A DNA stretch of 64,000 nt from an uncultured Treponema sp. (GTDB taxonomy: Bacteria > Spirochaetota > Spirochaetia > Treponematales > Treponemataceae): the NCBI GenBank assembly GCA_937894335.1, contig CALCRU010000008.1, positions 1 through 64,000 of the forward strand, given 5' to 3'. Shown here piece by piece: positions 1 to 9,012 of the stretch. Below the pieces are notes generated by a model. That model searched no databases. It was not told the DNA's origin and saw only the letters and a list, made by a program, of their open reading frames with translations. Within the stretch, counting starts at the first letter, position 1; each line of letters begins with the position of its first letter. The translations under genes and the position numbers were made by a program.

Positions 1-56
1 AAAACACCTTAAAAACAATAAAAAAAACATGGGAACTAATAAAAAGTTGTTGACAT

Positions 57-87
57 AAAAAAAAACGGAGCCCTTCTACAGGCTCCG
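57..87 (-). terminator. Intrinsic terminator on the minus strand
   Basis: A 7-bp stem, CGGAGCC at 66-72 and GGCTCCG at 81-87, closes an 8-nt loop. Read on the minus strand it is followed by nine T (57-65), the classic intrinsic terminator form. On the plus strand no T tract follows. No minus-strand gene lies to its right, so it should end a short minus-strand transcript starting between about 90 and 256. Confidence 0.75.
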
Positions 88-130
88 CCCCTTCCCCGAA
101 ATATATGTTATCCCATCTCCATTAGGTATG
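58..130 (-). ncRNA. Candidate small RNA of about 70 nt
   Basis: On the minus strand a promoter-like TTGCAT (164-159), 17-bp spacer and TACAAT (141-136) predicts a start near 129. Transcription would run 70 nt to the terminator at 57-87. The only ATG inside opens a frame of four codons, so a peptide is unlikely. No match to a known RNA family is recognised. Everything beyond the promoter and terminator motifs is inference; the transcript would be divergent from the LuxR-type gene at 257. Confidence 0.4.
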
Positions 131-185
131 CTCTGATTGTAATGCCGCATACCATACCATGCAACACAGAAAAACTACCCTAAAC

Positions 186-256
186 ATGGTATATTTTTGC
201 CTAATATTAGGTATTTTTCTCTTTTCAAATACCATAACCTAGGTTATACTAAAAGT
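186..256 (+). promoter_or_regulatory. Promoter and palindromes before the LuxR-type gene
   Basis: TTTTCA (222-227), 17-bp spacer and TATACT (245-250) form a promoter ending 6 nt before the ATG at 257, so the mRNA would be essentially leaderless. Two perfect palindromes lie here: CCTAATATTAGG (200-211) and ATAACCTAGGTTAT (234-247), the latter overlapping the -10 box. ATGGTAT (186-192) and ATACCAT (229-235) form an additional inverted repeat. The palindromes look like operators; the binding protein is unknown, but autoregulation by the downstream LuxR domain is possible. Confidence 0.5.
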
Positions 257-2932
257 ATGAAATCTAGACTGACTGTATACAAACTTGCCACGGCCATGAT
301 TTTCTGCCTAGTTTTTTCTGCATGCAGCCAAAGCACAAATCTTAACACAGACGCCCAGGGACGCTACATGCTAAATCCCCAGGAAAACCTTTATGCCGCA
401 AAAATACCTGCTCAAGACAAGGCATACATTCCCATAGAAGTTTCCTATTACAACGACCCCAGTTCACACATGCCGTTTGAATCCGTTGCAAGACAGGAAT
501 TTACTCCCGTAAAAAACAAATTCAACCCCGGATTTTACAAGGGCATAATCTACATAGATGTTGCCTTTACTCCAATCCCAGATAAAATGGGAAGAGACTT
601 CATGCTGTGGCTGGGACACGAACCTTTGGACTTTGCAGAACTATTCATTCCCCAGTCAGACGGCAGCTGGGAGTTTGCAGGAAGAACAGGACGGATGATT
701 TTAAATTCCCAGATGTCGTTCCAGTCGTGGAGACTTGCAATTCCCTTTAACAAAAACGACCTTTTGCAAACACTGGACAAAGACGGACGGGAACACTTAA
801 TCATAAGAACCCAGGCCTACATAGGAGCGCCAATAAATGTACGCATAATTCCAAGGCGGCAGTTCTTAAGCCAGACCCACGAACTACTAATGAAGCAGTT
901 TTTAATTTTAGGCATGTATCTTCTTGCAACAGCTTTCATTCTCATTTATGGCATTTCCCAACGCAACAAGATTTTTATCATACTGGGAACAAGTGCAGTT
1001 TCATTCATTCTGCTCATGCTGCAGCAGAAAGGCTTTGGTCCGGTATACCTGTGGAACTCAGTGTCATCCCTACCCCACAGTCCTCGCATAGTCTACTACC
1101 TAAGCACACTTACATTCATCCTCGTTTACATTGATTTTGTCCTATTCACATCAAGGTACGCATCATTCTCACTTCCCAACAAAACTATTCCACTGCTCAT
1201 AATAATCGGCATAGTTTTCTTTGGACTTTGTACAACAATACAGTCCCCAGTAATCGTATACTTTATCCATACAATTGGCTCCATTGTGCTTACCCTGCTT
1301 AGTGCAATTTCACTTTCGGTAGTGCTATGCAAAAAAGCCAAAGAAATGCCGCGAGATCTTTTAATAACAACACTGTGCTGGGTAACTGCCTCACTCCTAA
1401 TATGCTTTGTACAACTGTTCAGAATAATACGCCCCTTCTGCGACAGCCTTCCCTTCACTGCATTTGACTCAGACAGATTTATAATGCTTGATGTTATTTT
1501 CGTTCTGCTCATGCTGCCCTGCGTCTATAACGCCATAAAAAACTTGCGTAACGAAACACAGCAGAACTACCAGCAAAACAAGTCCATTGCAAAGGAACTA
1601 AGTCTCTATGCCGATGCCACCGACCAACTCTTAAGCATGAGCAATGTAATCCTTAACACGGTAAGGCTCCCCCAAACTTTAGACAAGAAATCAGAAGAAA
1701 GAACACAGGCTCTAATTGAATCAGCGGCACTTCACGAAACCGATATTCTTAACGCCCTTAATGTCATACGATCCCACACAACTTCAAGCAAAATCGCAAT
1801 TCAGCTTGTCCCATTTTTTAAGAGCTGCATAAAGGCACTAGACAATTATTTTCAGCAGGCAGAAAAACTTTTTGAATTTACAACAGACATTCCTGACGAA
1901 ACCATTGTCTACGGAGACGAACGCCTTATAGAATTTCTTTTTAAAAGCTATCTGCAAACAATCGTAAAATGCTCTCTAAGGTGGAAGCCCTTACAGGTTC
2001 AGCTTGCAGTAAAGAACGGAATAACCACATGCACAGTAAGGGCAAAAATGATTCCCGGTACAGGTTCAATAATGCAGACCATGGCCCTTGAAACAAAAAT
2101 TGCAAAAATTTACGATGGAGAAATTAAAGAAATGTCTCACGGCGAAGAGACATCATTTTCTCTTGCAGTAAAACTTGACACCGTACCAGAATCAAAAACA
2201 GAAAATTCCTTTGTAAAGATTGGAGCGGCAGAAGCACCACTTAAAATAAATGCACAGCGCACACTGTCAGAAAAAAAAGATTCTATCCTTCTTGTAGAAA
2301 ACAACACAGAAACTGCAAGACTTATTCGCACATACACTGACGAAAACAAGAACCTCTATTTTGCGCCAAACGGAATGGAAGCGTGGGAACTTCTAAGCAC
2401 TGAAAAAGTTGTTCCCGACATAATAGTCATGGAATACAAACTTCCACTTATGAGCGGAGAAGAACTTCTTTCTAAGTGCAGAAGCCATGCAAGCATAAAG
2501 AACATTCCCATCATCGTACTGCTTTCTTCACAGGAGTCTACAAAGAGGGAGAGCATACTCAACTCAGGAGCAATCGCATGTCTTATAGTACCCTTTGATA
2601 TTGACGAACTTTTCAAGACCATAAACGCAATTCTAAACCTGTCCCAAATGGTACAGAACACAGTAATCTCCAACATTCAGAACGCTATGGGCACTACAAT
2701 GGAAAGCCGCGAGCATTCAGTCAAAAGTCTGCCCACAGAAAACCAGGACTACGACACTTCTCTTTCTTCCAGAGAAAAGGAAATTGCACGGCTTATTGCA
2801 CAAGGAAAAACCGACAAGGAAATTGCAGATGTCCTTAACATTTCTCCTGCAACTGTCGCCACCCACAACAAGAAGATTTTTAAAAAACTTGGCGTACACA
2901 GCAGGGTGGAATTAATAGCAAAAATTCGCTAG
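257..2932 (+). CDS. Membrane-tethered LuxR-type regulator with pseudo-receiver domain
   Basis: A predicted 891-aa multidomain sensor that joins a membrane part to a DNA-binding domain. The N-terminus is a lipoprotein-type signal (FCLVFSACSQ), followed by an extracytoplasmic region to about residue 210 and seven or eight hydrophobic segments at about 215-430, resembling 7TMR-DISM receptors. A kinase-like region (about 450-660) lacks a clear H-box. A receiver-like domain (about 675-795) follows, where the phospho-acceptor Asp is Glu726 and the usual Lys of the KP motif is Val778. A LuxR HTH ends the protein (about 830-891). I prefer the ATG at 257 over the upstream TTG at 197 because the lipobox and -10 box then fit. 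The target genes are unknown; aroC follows after 9 bp. Architecture is seen in the sequence; the signalling role is inference. Confidence 0.8.
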   Translation: MKSRLTVYKLATAMIFCLVFSACSQSTNLNTDAQGRYMLNPQENLYAAKIPAQDKAYIPIEVSYYNDPSSHMPFESVARQEFTPVKNKFNPGFYKGIIYIDVAFTPIPDKMGRDFMLWLGHEPLDFAELFIPQSDGSWEFAGRTGRMILNSQMSFQSWRLAIPFNKNDLLQTLDKDGREHLIIRTQAYIGAPINVRIIPRRQFLSQTHELLMKQFLILGMYLLATAFILIYGISQRNKIFIILGTSAVSFILLMLQQKGFGPVYLWNSVSSLPHSPRIVYYLSTLTFILVYIDFVLFTSRYASFSLPNKTIPLLIIIGIVFFGLCTTIQSPVIVYFIHTIGSIVLTLLSAISLSVVLCKKAKEMPRDLLITTLCWVTASLLICFVQLFRIIRPFCDSLPFTAFDSDRFIMLDVIFVLLMLPCVYNAIKNLRNETQQNYQQNKSIAKELSLYADATDQLLSMSNVILNTVRLPQTLDKKSEERTQALIESAALHETDILNALNVIRSHTTSSKIAIQLVPFFKSCIKALDNYFQQAEKLFEFTTDIPDETIVYGDERLIEFLFKSYLQTIVKCSLRWKPLQVQLAVKNGITTCTVRAKMIPGTGSIMQTMALETKIAKIYDGEIKEMSHGEETSFSLAVKLDTVPESKTENSFVKIGAAEAPLKINAQRTLSEKKDSILLVENNTETARLIRTYTDENKNLYFAPNGMEAWELLSTEKVVPDIIVMEYKLPLMSGEELLSKCRSHASIKNIPIIVLLSSQESTKRESILNSGAIACLIVPFDIDELFKTINAILNLSQMVQNTVISNIQNAMGTTMESREHSVKSLPTENQDYDTSLSSREKEIARLIAQGKTDKEIADVLNISPATVATHNKKIFKKLGVHSRVELIAKIR

Positions 2933-2941
2933 AATACAGAC

Positions 2942-4015
2942 ATGGCAGGAAACACATTTGGTCAGGTTTTTAAAGTAACCACATTTGGAGAAAGTCACGG
3001 ACTATCTTTGGGATGCATCATAGACGGATGTCCGGCTGGAATTGCAGTCGATGAAAATTTTTTGCAGAACGAAATGGCACGACGCAGACCGGGAGCAAAA
3101 GGAGCTAGCGTAACTGCACGCAAAGAAAGCGACACTGCAGTAATTCAAAGCGGAGTGTTTGAAGGTAAGACCACAGGCACACCCATTGCAATCATCATCC
3201 AAAACACAAATCAGCATTCTGGTGACTACAGTTCCATTAAAGACGCATTCAGACCAGGACATGCAGACTACACCTATCAGGAAAAATATGGACTTCGTGA
3301 CTATCGCGGCGGAGGTCGTTCAAGCGGAAGAGAAACCTGTGCAAGAGTTGCGGCAGGCGCTATTGCAAAAATGATTTTAAGACAAAAGGGAATTTCCATC
3401 ACCGCATACACTGAACGAGCCGGAGGAATTTCCTGCACCAACATAGACGAAAGTGAAATAGAAAAAAATCCCATGCGCGCTCCAGATGCAAAAGCCGCAG
3501 AACTTATGGAAGAAAAAGTAAACGAGGCAAGACGGTCAGGAAACTCTTTAGGCGGAATAATAAAGTGCATTGTACGAGGAGTTCCAGCCGGATTGGGGGA
3601 ACCTGTCTTTGACAAGGCAGACGCACTTCTTGCAGGAGCCATGCTTTCAATAGGTGCAATAAAGGGCATAGAATTTGGAAGCGGATTTTCTGCAGCCGAC
3701 TCTAACGGAATGACAAACAACGACAGCATGCGTCTTTCTTCTAACGGCAAAAAAACATTTGCCACAAACAATGCAGGCGGCATTTTGGGAGGCATTACAA
3801 ACGGCAACGAAATTGTCTTCCGGTGTGCTGTAAAACCAGTGCCAAGCATTTACCTTAAGCAGCAGACGGTGAACATGGCAGACGAAGAATGTGACATCCT
3901 TATAGAAGGACGGCATGATGTATGTCTTTGTCCAAGAATTGTTCCCGTTGTAGAAGCCATGACTGCCATTACCCTTGCAGACCTGCTACTTAGAAACAAG
4001 GCGGTTCATTTGTAA
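2942..4015 (+). CDS. aroC: Chorismate synthase
   Basis: Converts 5-enolpyruvylshikimate-3-phosphate to chorismate with reduced FMN, the last shared step of aromatic amino-acid synthesis in the cytosol. The 357-aa length is normal for the family. Family motifs are clear: GESHG near residue 18, the DYRGGGRSSGRET stretch near 120-132, and GGITNG near 280. The start codon at 2942 has no convincing Shine-Dalgarno sequence and lies 9 bp after the regulator gene. Its stop overlaps the start of the carboxypeptidase gene (TAATG), so the two are probably co-transcribed although functionally unrelated. Confidence 0.96.
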   Translation: MAGNTFGQVFKVTTFGESHGLSLGCIIDGCPAGIAVDENFLQNEMARRRPGAKGASVTARKESDTAVIQSGVFEGKTTGTPIAIIIQNTNQHSGDYSSIKDAFRPGHADYTYQEKYGLRDYRGGGRSSGRETCARVAAGAIAKMILRQKGISITAYTERAGGISCTNIDESEIEKNPMRAPDAKAAELMEEKVNEARRSGNSLGGIIKCIVRGVPAGLGEPVFDKADALLAGAMLSIGAIKGIEFGSGFSAADSNGMTNNDSMRLSSNGKKTFATNNAGGILGGITNGNEIVFRCAVKPVPSIYLKQQTVNMADEECDILIEGRHDVCLCPRIVPVVEAMTAITLADLLLRNKAVHL

Positions 4016-5442
4016 TGAATAAAAAACGCTCCCTTATATTTTCTCCCCTCACTGGCATTGCAACCTTGTGCGCCCTTATCTTTTATGCTTGCACCGTGAT
4101 TTTTTTTCTTGCGGATGTAAATGCAGTCATTAATCCCAAAAGACCAGAAGATCTTTCTACAGAACAGAAAAATCATCTTGATAAAATACTGGAAGAAAAA
4201 TTTGCAGAAGAAAAGGGCATATTAAAAAACTTACCCTACCAGACTGTAGCAGCAGACCTCTTTATCAATGCAGAAAGCGCCATTTTAATCGATACCGAAA
4301 CAGGAAACATTCTGTTCGAAAAAAATGCAGACGAACCAATTCCTCCAGCATCAATGACAAAACTGGTGGAGATGTATGTCGTGTTTGAAGCGGTAGAAGA
4401 AGGTTCAGTCACTTTGGATGACATAGTTCCTCTGCCGCCTCAGTCATGGGCAATCAATCTGCCAAGAGACGCCTCCATTATGTTTCTGGCACAGGGACAA
4501 ACAGTTACTCTTAGAGAGCTTCTTCTTGGTCTTGCCATTGCAAGCGGAAACGATGCCTCAATTGCAGTCGCAAATTATGTTGCAGGCAGCATGGACGAAT
4601 TTGTAGAAAGAATGAATCGGGTTGTAGAAGGCATGGGACTAGAGCACACCCACTTTGTAGAATCTAGCGGATACAGCGAACTTAATGTTACCACAGCGCG
4701 AGAGTTTGCGGCATTTTCTCGCATGTACATAAAGAGCTTTCCAGAAGCAATTACAGACTACCATTCAAAGGAAGTTCTCCGTTACCCACTTGAACACAAC
4801 CTTCCCAAAAGCCAGCAGTATCAGGGCGACAGTCAGGCTGTGATACAGTACAACACAAACAAACTTCTTGGAGTACTTAAAGGCTGTGACGGTTTAAAGA
4901 CAGGATTCATTTACGAAAGCGGATATAATCTTGCTCTTACTGCAAAGAGAGACTCTAGAAGATTTCTTTCAGTTACCATGAGGGGACCTGGCATAGGTTC
5001 AGTTCAGGGCAACCGTTACCGTACCCAAGATGGAACCACGCTGATGGAATATGCATTTTCTTCCTTCGCAGACTATCTTGTTTCTGAAGAAGAAAAGAAA
5101 AGCCATTCAGTTACGGTGGGCGTTACAGGAACTTCTAAAAAAGCCGTAACACTTATTCCCGCTTACGACGAAGCATTTACAGTTCCCTTCATTGCAGGCT
5201 CTAGTCCAGAAGAAGCGGCATCAATGGTAAAGACAGAACTTCATGTACCTAAAGTTCTGTACCAGGGAGCAACATGCGGAAGCACTTACGGAACAATTAC
5301 ATACACTCTAAACGGAGTTACACTACAGACAGTTCCCCTTGTAGCAGACAGAACTGTTGTTCAGACTTCTCTGTTAAAGAAAGCGTGGGGAAAGGCTCAG
5401 TACTTTTTTATTACAAAAGTCTTTAGTCAAGAAAATCCCTAA
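4015..5442 (+). CDS. D-alanyl-D-alanine carboxypeptidase (PBP5/6 type)
   Basis: A serine penicillin-binding protein that trims the terminal D-Ala of peptidoglycan stem peptides outside the cytoplasmic membrane. It has 475 aa with an N-terminal hydrophobic signal or anchor (about 12-35). The active-site motifs are all present: S113-M-T-K116, S177-G-N179 and K295-T-G. A C-terminal beta-rich domain like PBP5_C follows, and a hydrophobic stretch near the C-terminus could act as a tether. The start overlaps the aroC stop as TAATG. The last 20 bases overlap the convergent gene at 5423-7561, leaving no room for a terminator between them. Confidence 0.92.
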   Translation: MNKKRSLIFSPLTGIATLCALIFYACTVIFFLADVNAVINPKRPEDLSTEQKNHLDKILEEKFAEEKGILKNLPYQTVAADLFINAESAILIDTETGNILFEKNADEPIPPASMTKLVEMYVVFEAVEEGSVTLDDIVPLPPQSWAINLPRDASIMFLAQGQTVTLRELLLGLAIASGNDASIAVANYVAGSMDEFVERMNRVVEGMGLEHTHFVESSGYSELNVTTAREFAAFSRMYIKSFPEAITDYHSKEVLRYPLEHNLPKSQQYQGDSQAVIQYNTNKLLGVLKGCDGLKTGFIYESGYNLALTAKRDSRRFLSVTMRGPGIGSVQGNRYRTQDGTTLMEYAFSSFADYLVSEEEKKSHSVTVGVTGTSKKAVTLIPAYDEAFTVPFIAGSSPEEAASMVKTELHVPKVLYQGATCGSTYGTITYTLNGVTLQTVPLVADRTVVQTSLLKKAWGKAQYFFITKVFSQENP

Positions 5443-7561
5443 CATCAACAATCGTGCACCCTGAATCCAAGAGAGAAGAAATGAGCAGAGTTATTTTCTG
5501 AGTATCCCAGCCAACATTTATGGGAATAACCATTCCGTCGTAGGCAAAGGGCACAACCTTTTCTATAATTTCGGGAAGTGAAAGTTCAGAGCCAAGGGCA
5601 TCAACATAACGGTAGCCTGCTCCTTCTCCTGCAGAAAGAATTGAAGAGTTTATCCTGTAGAAAGGAGAATGCCACAGCAAGGCAAGTTCTCTTTGAGTTG
5701 TAGCATAAAACTCATCTTCATTACGAGCTAGACCGCGCTGAACAAAATCTTCATCAATTACAAAAACGGAATCAGTCAAATCCATGGTGCTAAAAAATCC
5801 TGATGCACACTCATAGCCTGATGCAACAATCTGATTTGTTTCTGAAGGATAGCGTCTTATAAATTCTCCGTTGATAAAAAATGTTGCTGGAACTTTAAAT
5901 TCAGAAAGTGCAGAAAGCACAAGAGGCAGTCCATCGGAGCGGTCAACAGCATCAAATACAAGGGCAACTCTTTTCTTTTCCTGAACAGGAACATCAGTCT
6001 GCACAAACAGAGGATATGTTACTACCGACCCTGAAAGCGAGCGGACAAAGACTGCGTTTTCAAACTGTCTATTTTGTGCCGCTCCAACAAAAACCCTGTA
6101 TCTAGAATTTTTATCAGAGAGTTTTACTAAAGGCGCCTTGTCTCCCACCTTAACCCATGTTCGCGAAAGTGAACTGTAAGAAAAATATCCTTCATCGTAA
6201 GATTCACTTGCATAAATCAAAGAGCCGCTCCACCATGCGCTCTTAACGGAAGAAAGAAAGAGCACCGAAGAAGTATTGTTTCTTATGTTCCAACTGCGAA
6301 CTGTAGCCATTCCGCCAACATACAAAGTTGAACTGCTACCCCAAGCAAATGAAACCACAGGCTCACCCTTAAGTCGCCCCGCAACAGAAGCCGTATTTAT
6401 GTCAAACACATAAATTGATTCTCCTGCCGTAAAGGCAAGCATAGAACCGTCTGGAGAAGCCACAGGAGAAACAGAATCTTTTACATCAAATAGAACCTTA
6501 AGGGAAGAGTCTAAAGCATAAAGCCGTGAAGATCTTTTTCCGTCTTCATACAAAAGCATGTCTACCCAAAGGAGAGGTTCCTTTTTGCTGTTCCAGAAAA
6601 TCTCGCATCCAAGAATAGCACCCCTTTCTCCCGTCAAGGAATAAAGTCCGTTAGACTTTACAAAATCGTAGTTCTGAGAAGCAAGGGAATAGTAGCTTAC
6701 CAGATTATTCTGACTAACCACAACAATCTGAGTTCCGTCATAATTTGTCCAGAAAGAATCTTTTGCAGGATCAAAAGAATGTGGAAGCCGCCCCACAATT
6801 TTTCCAACTCCAGCGAGGGAAGCATAAAGTCCTCTTGTATAAAGTTCGTTCTGCAGGATGCGGTATACAATGTCTCCGTCTATGTAGAGAAGACTTTTTT
6901 CTTCCGTCCATTTTGCACTGCTGATTTTTCCGCTTCCAATTTTTCTAAACGATTCAGAAAGTTGAACTTTTGAAAAGGCTGATGAAGGATTTATAAAAAA
7001 CAACTCTCCGTTTTTTTCGTACAAAAGAAAAGCACTGTCCTTTGACCAACTTGCACTAACGGATTCAAAATTAAAATCTACGGATTCAGCAACAATCACC
7101 TGTTCCTGAGTCTGAAGGCTTAAAAGCACAAGCTGACCCATTCCGTTTTTTGACTGTCGCACAAAGCAGGAATACATTCCGTCGGGGCTTACATTCTGAG
7201 GACTTAACCTAGAATACTCTACTGGAAGTTCCGCAGATGTAGTTACCCAAGAAAGTTTTCTTTCTGCAACAGAATACCATGCGCTTCCATAGCGGTTTCT
7301 TATCTGTAGCACGCCTCCGTTTTTTATCATCTCAAGTTTTTCAGGAAAGCAAGTAAGGAGTTCGTAATTTCCTTCCGCTCCCTTCTTACCCAAATGCATT
7401 TTTAAAAGTGAGCTGTAGTCCGCTGTACCGGGAACGCTCTGGGTAACGGCAAACAGAACATCATCATTTTCGTTTACCGAAACATTTGAAAAGGAAACTT
7501 GTGCAAAAACAGAAAAAGTAGCCGCCACAAAGACAGCTACCAGTGCAAGGGTTTTCTTCAT
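5423..7561 (-). CDS. Exported beta-propeller protein with degenerate polysaccharide-deacetylase domain
   Basis: A 712-aa protein with a signal peptide (MKKTLALVAVFVAATFSVFA, cleavage near 20), hence periplasmic or surface. Residues about 30-520 carry repeated WD40/TolB-like blades (for example SPDGS and SPDGMYS motifs). Residues about 535-712 resemble a NodB polysaccharide deacetylase (VFDAVDRSDG, ATFFING). The metal-binding motif that normally has two His reads ASGFFSTMDLTD, without His, so deacetylase activity is doubtful. It is the last gene of a three-gene minus-strand operon with the LysM-M23 peptidase and a zinc-ribbon gene (ATGA overlap at 7558-7561), which points to a role in the envelope. 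A carbohydrate-binding or scaffold role is inference. Confidence 0.72.
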   Translation of the reverse strand: MKKTLALVAVFVAATFSVFAQVSFSNVSVNENDDVLFAVTQSVPGTADYSSLLKMHLGKKGAEGNYELLTCFPEKLEMIKNGGVLQIRNRYGSAWYSVAERKLSWVTTSAELPVEYSRLSPQNVSPDGMYSCFVRQSKNGMGQLVLLSLQTQEQVIVAESVDFNFESVSASWSKDSAFLLYEKNGELFFINPSSAFSKVQLSESFRKIGSGKISSAKWTEEKSLLYIDGDIVYRILQNELYTRGLYASLAGVGKIVGRLPHSFDPAKDSFWTNYDGTQIVVVSQNNLVSYYSLASQNYDFVKSNGLYSLTGERGAILGCEIFWNSKKEPLLWVDMLLYEDGKRSSRLYALDSSLKVLFDVKDSVSPVASPDGSMLAFTAGESIYVFDINTASVAGRLKGEPVVSFAWGSSSTLYVGGMATVRSWNIRNNTSSVLFLSSVKSAWWSGSLIYASESYDEGYFSYSSLSRTWVKVGDKAPLVKLSDKNSRYRVFVGAAQNRQFENAVFVRSLSGSVVTYPLFVQTDVPVQEKKRVALVFDAVDRSDGLPLVLSALSEFKVPATFFINGEFIRRYPSETNQIVASGYECASGFFSTMDLTDSVFVIDEDFVQRGLARNEDEFYATTQRELALLWHSPFYRINSSILSAGEGAGYRYVDALGSELSLPEIIEKVVPFAYDGMVIPINVGWDTQKITLLISSLLDSGCTIVDVRDFLD

Positions 7562-7803
7562 CTGTGCATCTCCACACTTAACACTAGGGACGAAAGTTCT
7601 TTATCCAACTCATCAAGTCGGTCTTTCAGATAAGACACATGCCTTTCCCTCTCGCGGTTTTGCGATTCCACCAAAACATCAAAGACAGCTTCCATGGAAT
7701 CACGCTCGGTCATCTTAAGCCGTGACTCTCCGCACCAGGGGCAGTATATAAATTCTTCGTTTATCGTTCTTCCGCAACATTTGCAAACACAAACTTTTTC
7801 CAT
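7558..7803 (-). CDS. Small zinc-ribbon protein with coiled coil
   Basis: An 81-aa protein with two Cys pairs near the N-terminus (CKCCG and CPWCG), expected to bind one zinc ion. A charged segment at about 40-75 is likely a helix or coiled coil. No transmembrane segment or signal is present, so it should be cytosolic. A GGAG site lies 8 nt before the ATG. It sits between the M23 peptidase gene (12-bp gap) and the propeller-deacetylase-like gene (ATGA overlap). I do not recognise a specific function; the Cys pairs and tight spacing support a real gene. Confidence 0.75.
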   Translation of the reverse strand: MEKVCVCKCCGRTINEEFIYCPWCGESRLKMTERDSMEAVFDVLVESQNRERERHVSYLKDRLDELDKELSSLVLSVEMHR

Positions 7804-7815
7804 CAGTGTCTCCGT

Positions 7816-8964
7816 CTATTTTAAAACCGTAAGTGGGTCAATAAGTTTTCCGTTTTTGTAAACTGAAAAATGTAGATGAGGTCCAGTAGAATATCCTGTT
7901 GAACCAACCAGACCAATTTTTGTTCCCTGAGAAACAACAGTACCTTTCTTTGCAATTATCTTGCTCATGTGGGCATAGAGAGTCTGGTATCCGTCGTAAT
8001 GCGTAATAATTACATAGTTTCCATACACGCTAGAAAATCCTGTATAGGCTACAGTTCCGCTCATTGCGGCATAAATTGGAGTTCCCTCAGGACAGGCCAT
8101 ATCTATTCCTGTGTGGTTTGATGCAGTTCCCTTAATGGGGTCAGTGCGTGGGCCAAAGCGAGAAGACAGTCTCCATGATGCGGTAATTGGGTAAGCAAAA
8201 AGTTCACCCATTGCGCGGCGAAGAGTATCACTGTCAAGTTTTGCACCCGGAATAAAAAGAGCCATTCCAGGCTGAAGAGTTTCGGAGGACAAATCGTTTA
8301 CATCAAGAATGTCCTCAACAGACGCATTGTATTTTTTTGCAACGGAACTTAATGTTTCTCCGCTAAGAACGGTATGCACAAGTCCATCGTAAGAAGGAAT
8401 CTTAAGTTTCTGACCGCTTCTTAACGAGCGCACATTTGAAATTCCGTTTACGGCAATCAGGGTAGAAATGTTGGAAAGTCCAAACCTGTAGGTTATACCA
8501 CTGATTGTGTCTCCCGCGCGAACGGTGTATGTCTGATATGTTACAGCGTCTTTTATTACTCCTGCAGAATTAAGAAGTGAACCATCGGCTGCAAGAATGT
8601 TTCCCTCGGAATCGTAGTAATTCATTTCCATGGCAAACAGAGACATGGCCTCGTCCAAATCAAAATAGTCAACATCATCCGCAGAATCAAATTCAACAAC
8701 TTTTGCAAAACTTTGGGTGTAGTCAATTACTCTGGAAATCAAAACTGGAATGCAGAACAGAAGCGCAAGTGCAGGAAGAAGCCAAATGTAGCGGATGCAT
8801 TTTTTTGCAAGGGTAGCCGCAAGCATAATTTTTGCCTTTGCATCGTAATAGAGTTCCTTTACCGGTACGCGCCTTTTGGGAAGTGCGATTGCCTTTGCCC
8901 GAGTACGGGTGAATCTAGGGCGCCTTACTGCTGTTTCCTGTGTATAGTAATTTATGATTTCCAT
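7816..8964 (-). CDS. LysM-domain M23 metallopeptidase
   Basis: A peptidoglycan endopeptidase or activator of the LytM/NlpD type. The 382-aa protein has an N-terminal cytoplasmic tail, one membrane anchor (about 64-84), two LysM repeats (about 147-192 and 197-240) that bind glycan chains, and a C-terminal M23 domain (about 270-380). The zinc motifs are intact: HTGID near 293 and HLHF near 365. This separates it from degenerate EnvC/NlpD-type activators. It heads the minus-strand operon with the zinc-ribbon and propeller genes. A GATACT hexamer lies 6 nt before the ATG, with a weak -35, so the transcript may be near leaderless. Confidence 0.92.
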   Translation of the reverse strand: MEIINYYTQETAVRRPRFTRTRAKAIALPKRRVPVKELYYDAKAKIMLAATLAKKCIRYIWLLPALALLFCIPVLISRVIDYTQSFAKVVEFDSADDVDYFDLDEAMSLFAMEMNYYDSEGNILAADGSLLNSAGVIKDAVTYQTYTVRAGDTISGITYRFGLSNISTLIAVNGISNVRSLRSGQKLKIPSYDGLVHTVLSGETLSSVAKKYNASVEDILDVNDLSSETLQPGMALFIPGAKLDSDTLRRAMGELFAYPITASWRLSSRFGPRTDPIKGTASNHTGIDMACPEGTPIYAAMSGTVAYTGFSSVYGNYVIITHYDGYQTLYAHMSKIIAKKGTVVSQGTKIGLVGSTGYSTGPHLHFSVYKNGKLIDPLTVLK

Positions 8965-8974
8965 ACAAAAAGTA

Positions 8975-9012
8975 TCGACACAAATTGTCCTCCATATTAG
9001 AATAAACTAAGC
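8975..9012 (+). promoter_or_regulatory. lepB operon promoter, near leaderless
   Basis: TCGACA (8975-8980), a 17-bp spacer and TAGAAT (8998-9003) lie 9 nt before the ATG at 9013. The expected start is 2-3 nt before the ATG, with no Shine-Dalgarno site. The region is divergent from the M23 operon. Confidence 0.55.

Noticed and set aside
50..78. TTGACA at 50-55 as a plus-strand promoter
   Set aside because: No fitting -10 box at 16-18 bp; the spacer runs into the minus-strand terminator.
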